Shown in pieces: positions 1-4,718 of a DNA stretch of 5,724 nucleotides. Source of the stretch: CAWUIO01 sp963922455 (GTDB taxonomy: Bacteria; Bacteroidota; Bacteroidia; Cytophagales; Microscillaceae). The notes below the pieces were generated by a model, which was given only the letters and a program-made list of their open reading frames with translations, ran no database searches and was not told where the DNA came from. Location of the stretch: positions 1-5,724 of the forward strand of contig CAWUIO010000203.1 of assembly GCA_963922455.1 (NCBI GenBank). The letters run 5' to 3'. Positions within the stretch are counted from its first letter, which is position 1. The number at the start of each line of letters is the position of its first letter. The position numbers and the translations under genes were made by a program.

Positions 1-29
1 CTGATTGAAAGTAAGTAGCTTACTATCAG
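1..29. repeat. Imperfect hairpin at window edge
   Basis: CTGAT (1-5) pairs with ATCAG (25-29), and AGTAAG (10-15) pairs with CTTACT (19-24) around a TAG loop, leaving a four-base bulge (6-9). No T-tract follows, so it does not read as an intrinsic terminator. It may be the end of a structure that begins before the window. Its function is unknown. Confidence 0.3.
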
Positions 30-69
30 CGCATTGCAGATAATGTCATAGGTAGGTAGCCAACTTTAA

Positions 70-253
70 GAAACTGTTCGTGTTTATTTTTTGTCGGCGA
101 AAAGGGCCGTAAAACATGGGAATACGGGGTTCTGATGAGATCAACAAGGAGCGCATAGCAGCGCTGTGGGCGAGGATTTTGATGAAATCAGGTCCCGTTT
201 TCCATTTTAAAATGGCCCTTTGCCGCCCAACGCAATTAAATACAAACAGTTTC
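70..253. mobile_element. MITE-like 184-bp imperfect palindrome
   Basis: The two ends are inverted copies: GAAACTGTT (70-78) matches the reverse complement of the last nine bases (245-253). The similarity continues inward with scattered mismatches through TTTA and the GGCG...AAAGGGCC blocks (96-108 against about 214-227), then the ATGG...ACGGG blocks and the CTGAT...CATCA blocks. Nearly the whole unit can therefore fold back on itself around a centre near AGCAGCGCTG (about 158-167). TAA lies on each side (67-69 and 254-256), consistent with a 3-bp target duplication. It encodes no protein. In known families, TIRs with a TNA/TAA duplication fit non-autonomous derivatives of IS5-group elements, but no parent transposase is in this window. 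A long structured RNA or intergenic repeat is the alternative. Confidence 0.6.
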
Positions 254-310
254 TAAGAAAATAAGTGGTAGGAAGCGGTGATTTCAAATAGCCTTTTAAA
301 CCTTTTTTCT

Positions 311-339
311 GGCTTAGGGATAGAGCGGCATGTTTGAGC
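311..339 (+). repeat. 29-bp dispersed repeat, copy 1
   Basis: This 29-bp stretch begins GGCTTAGGGATAG and ends TGTTTGAGC. It recurs at 5627-5655 in the same orientation with one substitution (A at 330 in place of C), so 28 of 29 bases agree. Sequences on either side of the two copies differ. The complementary ends (GGCT and AGC/AGCC) could close a small stem. Both copies are intergenic, which suggests a dispersed genomic repeat family rather than a coding motif. Confidence 0.65.
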
Positions 340-340
340 T

Positions 341-442
341 CGTATGGGCCTTGCGGGGAAAGGCAGCGAGTAGCGAAAGCCCGGCCCGCGCAGGCAGTAT
401 ATTACATTGGGGCCAGTATTTTTTAGCGCGGGCAAGCCCCAA
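341..442. repeat. GC-rich block of competing inverted repeats
   Basis: GCCCGCGC (384-391) is the exact inverse of GCGCGGGC (426-433), an 8-bp stem. TTGGGGC (407-413) is the exact inverse of GCCCCAA (436-442), a 7-bp stem that overlaps the first. A third, bulged pairing is possible between GGGCCTTGC (346-354) and GCAAGCCC (432-439). AGCGA also occurs twice in tandem (365-369 and 372-376). The block directly follows copy 1 of the 29-bp repeat and may be part of the same extragenic repeat unit. No reading frame with recognisable protein content crosses it, and the 443-696 remainder holds only a small hairpin. Confidence 0.45.
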
Positions 443-512
443 GAGGTGAAAAATCTTAGCAGCCAAGCACAATTCATCTGAATTTTACCCAATTATGCGA
501 AATTTCTACGTT

Positions 513-530
513 CTACCAAGCATATGGTAG
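513..530. repeat. Small inverted repeat upstream of OmpA-like gene
   Basis: CTACCA (513-518) and TGGTAG (525-530) form a 6-bp stem around a six-base loop. It lies about 170 bp before the OmpA-like gene. It has no T-tract directly after it, so it is not a clear terminator. It could be an operator or a chance palindrome. The rest of 531-696 is AT-rich and probably carries the promoter of the next gene, but no clean TAnnTTTG match is present: TAaaaTTTG at 652-660 has one base too many. Confidence 0.25.
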
Positions 531-696
531 CCTGATTGCTTACTTTTGAATATGTTTTTCCTGCGTTTTGTACGTAAAATAACCTGTGAGCCTGAATAGG
601 TACGGATTGTGGTACATGAAAGCTCAGGAATACACGTTATAAATTTTAGAATAAAATTTGCATAGCTATTTTTATATATTAGATATTTACCTTAGT

Positions 697-1260
697 ATGA
701 AGCGACTACTTCTCATTCTTTCATGGGCTTTGTTTTGGGGGGGGCAAGCCACGGAGGCCCAGGCCCAGGAGAAAAAATTGGGAAAGCCGGAGGTCAAAAG
801 TTTTGAAGTGGTGCTCAAATCGTATATCAACGCGGAAGGACTTACCCTAAAATCGAAGCAAAAGCTGGACAAGCTTTTGAAAATATTACCCCAATTTCCT
901 GAGGTTCAAATCTTTGTGGAAGCCCATACCAGTAATTATAATCTTTTTACCAAGGAGGTGGAAGATAAAAAGCAAAGCCAAAAGCGATCGGAAGAAATAG
1001 CCAAGGAGGTCCGGGATTTCCTCATCAATGAGGGGGTTAAGGGAGAAATTGTGGCCAAGGGTTTTGGCGCCGATAAACCTTACACCATTCCGGGGTCTAA
1101 AAAAGGGAAAAAACCGGTAGTTTTGAACCCCGAACAGGAATACGCCCGCTGGGTCAACGAGCGGATTATCGTGCGTTTGGTCCCTAAATTTGATGATGAC
1201 ACCAAAAATTTACAGATGGAACTCCTCAAAGAAGATGTGGAGTATGCCGTGAACCGTTAA
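697..1260 (+). CDS. Exported OmpA-like domain protein
   Basis: This 187-residue protein has a typical signal peptide: MKR, a hydrophobic run to about residue 19, and a likely signal peptidase I cut after AQA (residue 23). The rest matches the OmpA C-terminal (peptidoglycan-associating) fold: a helix of the L..L..L type at 50-64, a strand with EAHTS (75-79) where the family usually has GHTD, a helix SQKRSEEIAKEV with Arg97 in the place of the conserved LSxxRA arginine, then VKGEIVAKGFGADKP (114-128) and NERI (154-157) in place of NRRV. The insertion after HTS and the lysine-rich insert at about 134-139 are longer than usual. In OmpA proteins the HTD aspartate and this arginine bind diaminopimelate, so loss of the aspartate could weaken wall binding. 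The ATG at 697 is preferred over an in-frame TTG at 658 because it puts the signal peptide at the N-terminus. There is no beta-barrel, so it is probably periplasmic. It converges with the phospholipase gene. Confidence 0.85.
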   Translation: MKRLLLILSWALFWGGQATEAQAQEKKLGKPEVKSFEVVLKSYINAEGLTLKSKQKLDKLLKILPQFPEVQIFVEAHTSNYNLFTKEVEDKKQSQKRSEEIAKEVRDFLINEGVKGEIVAKGFGADKPYTIPGSKKGKKPVVLNPEQEYARWVNERIIVRLVPKFDDDTKNLQMELLKEDVEYAVNR

Positions 1261-1268
1261 GTGGCTTC

Positions 1269-2066
1269 TTAGGCTGTACCCAGAGGCATCCCCAAATTTC
1301 TTTTAATATCTTCTTGCATGTGCATGGTGGCTTGGTAGCCTATGTCAAATAATTCTTCGGCTTTGTCAATCCGATGGGGGGCCATCTCGTGTAGTTTTTC
1401 GGGCTCAATCACCACCTGGCACTCTTTTAATTGATAGCGGGCATTGGCGTGAATGGACAGGTTGAGGCAACGCCCGATGATGCTAACCGTAGAATTGAAG
1501 CTATCCTGGGGGTCTAGGGGGTTGCAGTGTACACCTATGAGATGATCACAGCCTTCCATTTCCTCAGTCATAAGGGTATTGACCACGCCCCCATCTACCA
1601 AGACATAGCCTTGGTAGCGAACCGGATTAAAAATGACAGGCAAACAACAAGAAGCCATGATGGGGCGGATGAGTTCGCCAGCATTGAATATTTTGAGTTC
1701 GCCGCTGATTAAGTCGGCGGCCCCAATGTTGAGGGGGCATTTGAGGTGGGCAAAATCGTCATTGGGCAGGTATTTGCGCAGGGTTTTATCTAGTTGGTCT
1801 AGGGTAAAGAGTCCGGGACGGCGGAAAAACCCAAAACGGAAGACTTCAAACAGGTTCATCTTCTGGATAAAGTCTAAAATGCGGCGGGGGGCGTAGCCAT
1901 AGGCGTACAAAGCCGCCACAATGGCTCCGGAGCTGATCCCGGCCATTTGGCTCGGCCGGATGTCTAATTCTTCCAAGGCTTGCAAAACCCCTAGGTGGGC
2001 AATACCCCGGGCGGCTCCCCCCGAAAGGCTTACTCCGATTTTGGACGGTGTGATGGGTTGATTCAT
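1269..2066 (-). CDS. Patatin-like phospholipase family protein
   Basis: This 265-residue protein is complete and carries the patatin signatures. The oxyanion-hole loop is GGAARG (16-21), the nucleophile elbow is GISSG (43-47, Ser45), and the catalytic aspartate is in DGG (Asp158), after the conserved LP..F.PV....Y.LVDGG segment. These make up the Ser-Asp dyad of lipid acyl hydrolases. The length and lack of a signal peptide fit the small cytoplasmic bacterial patatin group (RssA-like) rather than the long outer-membrane PlpD type. The likely activity is hydrolysis of phospholipid or other acyl esters; the real substrate cannot be read from sequence. ATG at 2066 places GVSLSGG in the usual N-terminal position. 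Its stop is 8 bp from the stop of the convergent OmpA-like gene, with no obvious shared terminator. Upstream it faces the tRNA promoter; no promoter match of its own was found. Confidence 0.93.
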   Translation of the reverse strand: MNQPITPSKIGVSLSGGAARGIAHLGVLQALEELDIRPSQMAGISSGAIVAALYAYGYAPRRILDFIQKMNLFEVFRFGFFRRPGLFTLDQLDKTLRKYLPNDDFAHLKCPLNIGAADLISGELKIFNAGELIRPIMASCCLPVIFNPVRYQGYVLVDGGVVNTLMTEEMEGCDHLIGVHCNPLDPQDSFNSTVSIIGRCLNLSIHANARYQLKECQVVIEPEKLHEMAPHRIDKAEELFDIGYQATMHMQEDIKRNLGMPLGTA

Positions 2067-2147
2067 ATCCCTTAAACGCCGTGTGAGGGGGCTTTGTTGA
2101 TGCCTCGGCCACAGGTTTTATCTTTTTTTGGAAAAGCCTGGAAAAAA

Positions 2148-2179
2148 TTTGGGGGCTTTATATAGATATATTACCTTTG
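2148..2179 (+). promoter_or_regulatory. Bacteroidota-type promoter of tRNA-Ala
   Basis: TTTG (2148-2151) and TACCTTTG (2172-2179) match the -33 (TTTG) and -7 (TAnnTTTG) elements of the primary-sigma promoter of Bacteroidota. They are 20 bp apart, within the known spacing. Transcription would start a few bases before the tRNA at 2192, which fits a short 5' leader. The intervening stretch is AT-rich. Confidence 0.75.
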
Positions 2180-2191
2180 CCAAACGTTTTC

Positions 2192-2265
2192 GGGGGATTA
2201 GCTCAGTTGGCTAGAGCGCTACACTGGCAGTGTAGAGGTCATCGGTTCGAATCCGATATTCTCCA
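2192..2265 (+). tRNA. tRNA-Ala(GGC)
   Basis: A 74-nt gene folds into a full cloverleaf. The acceptor stem pairs GGGGGAT with ATTCTCC, the D stem GCTC with GAGC, and the anticodon stem CTACA with TGTAG. The anticodon loop is CTGGCAG, giving anticodon GGC (2226-2228), and the T stem pairs ATCGG with CCGAT around TTCGAAT. The G3-U70 wobble pair, the main identity signal for alanyl-tRNA synthetase, is present. The discriminator base is A (2265), and CCA is not encoded (CGA follows). A T6 tract follows at 2269-2274 and may help end transcription. The gene would read GCC and GCU alanine codons. An integrase gene begins 97 bp downstream in the same direction, so the tRNA 3' end is a likely integration target. 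Confidence 0.97.
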
Positions 2266-2275
2266 CGATTTTTTA
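2241..2275 (+). other. Putative integrase attachment site (attL-like) at tRNA 3' end
   Basis: Tyrosine recombinases encoded next to a tRNA usually integrate into the T arm and acceptor 3' half of that tRNA, leaving the tRNA intact and a direct repeat of this segment at the far end. Here the T arm, acceptor 3' strand and following T-tract sit just before the integrase, in the right orientation. No second copy of 15 bp or more was found in the window; the best chance match is AATCCGAT at 4627-4634. The exact core cannot be set from this sequence alone. Confidence 0.35.
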
Positions 2276-2304
2276 TAATCATTTGATAAACAGTGGCTTA
2301 CTGG

Positions 2305-2349
2305 TTTGGCGCAATGTGCTGTTATGGATGCGCCAAATTGTCGCCAAAA
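2305..2349. promoter_or_regulatory. Heptamer repeats and 9-bp inverted repeat before integrase
   Basis: TTTGGCGCA (2305-2313) and TGCGCCAAA (2329-2337) form a perfect 9-bp inverted repeat with a 15-bp spacer. A third half-site, CGCCAAA, lies at 2342-2348. Three copies of one heptamer within 45 bp, between the putative attachment site and the integrase start, are placed like arm-type sites for the integrase or excisionase, or like an operator controlling the integrase. A hairpin in the mRNA leader hiding the start region is another possibility. The stretch also stays open in the integrase frame, so it could instead be coding if translation starts at TTG 2306. Confidence 0.4.
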
Positions 2350-2362
2350 GAGTTTCTTTGAG

Positions 2363-3487
2363 ATGTCAAAGAAAAGGCATGAATATAAGTTGGCCCGCTT
2401 TGTAAAGGGTAAAAGGCCTTATGTGGAGTTTTGGGCTTATAATAAGGCTACTCAGCAGGAGCTTTTTAGGGTGAGGGATTATAAGGTGAAGACGCTGAAG
2501 GAGGCTGAGCCGCTTATAGAATGGATTAACGAACAACTACGGGCTGGTATGGTTGTAAACTTGCCTCCAAAACGGGCCCGGAATATAATAAATGAGCCAC
2601 CCATTACGCTTGACGTAGAGCAGGCCCTCGATATGATGGTAAAAACTTACCCGTATCGTAGGGAGGAAACGCGCTATACGTATATTTCACAAGCGAACTT
2701 ATTTAAGGAGTACTGTAAATTAAGAAAAATACTGAAATCTTCGCCTAGAAAGCTGGTTAAGGCTGACTTGGTGGGGTATCGGGATTTTTGCTTTGCTAGG
2801 GGTAACGGACATACAACGGTAAGGGCAAAGCTGGTTTTTGTGGGGATTTGGATGAATTACTTGAAGGACCGGGGCTACTTGGAGAAGAACTTGGTGGAGG
2901 ATATGGACTTGCCGAAGACGAATTTTGGATCCAAGGTGCTGCTGAGTGCTGAGGACCAGGGCCGGGTAAAGGAGATCCTTAAGGAGCGGCATAGGGGGCT
3001 GTATATCATGATACATGTGTTGTATCATGGGTTTTTTAGGGTGAACGAGGTGCAGAAAATAAAGCGGGGCATGGTGGATAAGGAGCGCATGCTTATACGC
3101 TTGCCAAAAGAGGTGAGCAAAAACCATAAGCCGAGGAATGTAATTTTGTCTCCTCCCCTACTTGGGTTTTTTGAGGAGATGGGCTTGCTGGACTTGGACA
3201 GTAATAGGCTTTTGTTGGCTAAGGCCAATGGGGAGGCTTGGGGAAAGAATTATTTTGCGAGTGAGTATAGGCAGGTGATCAAGAGCCAGGACTTTGTAGA
3301 TGCTGGGCATAAGTTGTACCACTGGAAGGATATGGGGGCGAGTGCTTATTATAGGAAGTATAAGGATATTTTGTTTGTGAAAAACCAATGTGGCCATAGT
3401 AGCTTGGAGGAGACGTACCGTTATTTGGACAAGGATTTGGGGGTGATCGTGGCGGACTTGGACTTAGAGGGGGCTCCGGTTTTTTAA
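2363..3487 (+). CDS. Tyrosine-type site-specific recombinase (integrase)
   Basis: This 374-residue protein has the usual three-part plan. There is a basic N-terminal arm-binding-like region (1-65), a helical SAM-like core-binding domain (about 80-185), and a catalytic domain (about 195-360). The active-site series is readable: Arg226 in GFFRVNEV, Lys253 in the EVSKNHKPR hairpin, Tyr319 and Lys322 in YHWK at the usual HxxR position, His345 in CGHSS, and the nucleophile Tyr354 in TYRYL, nine residues after the His as in lambda Int. The YxxK form of the HxxR box is, from memory, common in Bacteroidota integrases, so it need not mean inactivity. The ATG at 2363 is chosen because the protein then begins at MSKKRHEY, a normal start for this family. 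Starts at TTG 2306 or ATG 2324 would add 19 or 13 residues running through the heptamer repeats. It lies directly after tRNA-Ala, its likely target. Its stop touches the open frame of the next gene. Confidence 0.92.
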   Translation: MSKKRHEYKLARFVKGKRPYVEFWAYNKATQQELFRVRDYKVKTLKEAEPLIEWINEQLRAGMVVNLPPKRARNIINEPPITLDVEQALDMMVKTYPYRREETRYTYISQANLFKEYCKLRKILKSSPRKLVKADLVGYRDFCFARGNGHTTVRAKLVFVGIWMNYLKDRGYLEKNLVEDMDLPKTNFGSKVLLSAEDQGRVKEILKERHRGLYIMIHVLYHGFFRVNEVQKIKRGMVDKERMLIRLPKEVSKNHKPRNVILSPPLLGFFEEMGLLDLDSNRLLLAKANGEAWGKNYFASEYRQVIKSQDFVDAGHKLYHWKDMGASAYYRKYKDILFVKNQCGHSSLEETYRYLDKDLGVIVADLDLEGAPVF

Positions 3488-3513
3488 TGTATACTCAACC
3501 AAATAAATATAAT

Positions 3514-4062
3514 ATGCGTTATATAATTTTGTTTTTTTTGTGGGCTTTGTCTTACCAGCTTATGGCCCAAAGTGAAGAAATGGTGATAATGCCAAATCTT
3601 GAAGATGGGAGCTTGGGATACCAAGAGGTGGTGGAGGTGCCGGGCGCAGCCAGTGAGCTCTCAACAAAGGCCCTGGCTTGGGTAGCCAGGACGTATAAGA
3701 ATAGTCTTGAAGTGATACAGCATAATGATACTAGCCTAATAATAGGTAAAGGGATCATGGATGTGGCGTATGAGCTAAAAGGAAGGGTGTATAATGAATG
3801 GGTGGGCTATACTTTTGAGATAGGATTTAAGGAGGGAAAGTACCGCTATACTATGCGGAATATGGTAAATAAAAATGGGCAAGGAGATATTGCCCTCTCT
3901 ACGGTGTATGAGGGTTATAAAAGCCAAAAAGGTGGTAAGGGGGCGGCTAAGGTAATGTACCAGATAAATCATAAAAGATTTACGAAGATAGAAACACAAG
4001 CTCTTTCTTTGATGGAGAGCTTGAAAAATGCTATGGGTCAAGAGAAAAAAGATGATTGGTAA
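3514..4062 (+). CDS. Exported DUF4468 domain protein
   Basis: This 182-residue protein begins with a clear signal peptide (MRY, then a hydrophobic run, likely cut after LMA at residue 18). The mature part matches DUF4468, a family of exported Bacteroidota proteins with a TBP-like fold and no known function. The hallmarks are GYQEVVEVPG (35-44), a helix ending WVARTYKNS (about 56-64), the IIGKG segment and the GYTFEIGFKEGKYRYTM strand pair. The C-terminal helix ends in DDW, as I recall for this family. The frame is open back to an ATG at 3487 whose A is the last base of the integrase TAA. That start would add nine residues in front of the signal peptide, so 3514, preceded by an A/T-rich leader, is preferred. 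Either way it is probably co-transcribed with the integrase, since no promoter match lies between them. Its presence directly after an integrase is unusual and may make it a cargo gene. Confidence 0.82.
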   Translation: MRYIILFFLWALSYQLMAQSEEMVIMPNLEDGSLGYQEVVEVPGAASELSTKALAWVARTYKNSLEVIQHNDTSLIIGKGIMDVAYELKGRVYNEWVGYTFEIGFKEGKYRYTMRNMVNKNGQGDIALSTVYEGYKSQKGGKGAAKVMYQINHKRFTKIETQALSLMESLKNAMGQEKKDDW

Positions 4063-4085
4063 ATCATCTATTTGTTTTATTTTTG
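4045..4085 (+). terminator. Intrinsic terminator over the DUF4468 stop codon
   Basis: AGATGATT (4050-4057) and AATCATCT (4062-4069) form a perfect 8-bp stem with a GGTA tetraloop. After one mismatch three further A-T pairs extend it. A T-rich stretch follows (TTTG, TTTT, TTTTT across 4071-4085). The TAA stop (4060-4062) lies in the loop and first stem base. The stem is AT-rich, so termination may be partial. If it works, it separates the integrase-DUF4468 unit from the small gene at 4091. Confidence 0.5.
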
Positions 4086-4090
4086 ACACC

Positions 4091-4327
4091 ATGAATTATA
4101 TTATGCCTCTACATGACGATCTGCAAGAGTTTAACTCGGTAAAAGAAGCTTTTAACTTCTTGGTAAACGAAGCCTGGGACGACTTAGATATTGACGCGCA
4201 CGCAAGGCTTAGGGATGCAAAAAGAGCTTTTAACCATCATAAATCTATTTCTCATAAGCGGATGGTTGCTTTGCTCAATGAGTTTGGGTTTTTTAAAAAC
4301 AAAGTTTTTTTTCAAATAAAAAAATAA
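4091..4327 (+). CDS. Small protein of unknown function
   Basis: I do not recognise this 78-residue protein. It has no signal peptide or membrane segment. The first half is acidic (HDDLQEF, EAWDDLDIDAH) and predicted helical. The second half is basic (RLRDAKRAFNHHK) and leads to SISHKRMVALLNEFGF, which has the spacing of two short helices and could form a small DNA-binding or protein-contact unit; this is inference only. The last twelve residues are lysine- and phenylalanine-rich and are encoded by A/T runs (4291-4324). The ATG at 4091 is preferred; an upstream in-frame ATG at 4028 would start inside the DUF4468 gene and cross the terminator, and ATG 4103 would shorten the protein by four residues. 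It starts 28 bp after DUF4468 in the same direction. It could be an accessory gene of the putative integrated element. Confidence 0.5.
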   Translation: MNYIMPLHDDLQEFNSVKEAFNFLVNEAWDDLDIDAHARLRDAKRAFNHHKSISHKRMVALLNEFGFFKNKVFFQIKK

Positions 4328-4336
4328 GCTTTTTAA

Positions 4337-4525
4337 TCAAGTTTTAGTTCGCTTTGTTTCTTGGCGATAATCTTGAAAATCTTCTTCTGACATATCATTC
4401 CAACTACCTGCTAATTTTAATATCCCCGCTGTCGAGCGTTTCCGGGCTGGCTCAAGCGAAAAGGCCAAGGACTGCCGACCAGTCTTGGCATTTGTAATGC
4501 CTTTTATATGCGAACTAAAAAGCAA
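4337..4525 (-). pseudogene. Orphan antitoxin-like fragment, no toxin alongside
   Basis: The minus frame encodes 62 residues whose C-terminal half (RKRSTAGILKLAGSW then NDMSEEDFQDYRQE, from about residue 28) resembles the tail of VapB-type antitoxins, where an AGSW-D-MSDEDF motif wraps the partner PIN toxin. The frame is open from 4588 downwards but has no ATG before that motif; the only plausible start is TTG at 4525. The usual N-terminal DNA-binding half is not recognisable. A toxin gene would be expected after the stop, below 4337, but that stretch is the opposite-strand gene 4091-4327. The simplest reading is a decayed toxin-antitoxin remnant. A functional solo antitoxin starting at TTG is the alternative. 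The family assignment rests on one motif. Confidence 0.4.
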
Positions 4526-4546
4526 ACCTAGCCTGCTTGATCTAAA

Positions 4547-4569
4547 TTTTTTTTTGTAGTAAAAAAAAA
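4547..4569. repeat. T9-GTAGT-A9 palindrome
   Basis: Nine T (4547-4555), the loop GTAGT, and nine A (4561-4569) form a perfect A/T-only inverted repeat. A 5-bp stem, AAGCA (4520-4524) with TGCTT (4534-4538), precedes the T-tract on the plus strand but is eight bases away from it, so a plus-strand terminator is possible but weak. On the minus strand, a 3-bp GCC/GGC stem (4570-4580) precedes T9; this is also weak, and no minus-strand gene lies upstream. Apart from the antitoxin remnant, the 4328-4718 interval holds only this and the AT-rich leader of the next gene. Confidence 0.35.
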
Positions 4570-4718
4570 GCCCCTCTGGCCAATATATTCAAAAGATATT
4601 TTGCCTTAGCTATAAATTGTCTTCCAAAAATCCGATTTTATACCCAATTTTGAGGAATTGGAAAGTCTTTCACCGAGAATGGGGGAGGACCCGCCTGATA
4701 AACCTTGAAATTTCTTAT

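Noticed and set aside
253..492. 79-codon minus-strand open frame over the repeat and GC-rich block
   Set aside because: It runs through the MITE end, the 29-bp repeat and the inverted repeats, has no recognisable domain, and its composition follows the repeats.
1633..1896. 87-codon plus-strand open frame inside the phospholipase gene
   Set aside because: It is antisense to a gene with intact patatin motifs and has no protein-like features of its own.
4569..4581. Minus-strand intrinsic terminator (GCC/GGC stem, then T9)
   Set aside because: The stem is only three base pairs, and no minus-strand gene lies upstream to be terminated.
4627..4634. AATCCGAT as a possible second attachment repeat of the tRNA 3' end
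   Set aside because: Only eight bases match, and the sequence departs immediately on both sides, which is expected by chance.
4617..4718. N-terminal extension of the DUF3667 protein from TTG 4617
   Set aside because: The 34 extra residues do not resemble the family, and the zinc ribbon expected at the N-terminus begins right after ATG 4719.
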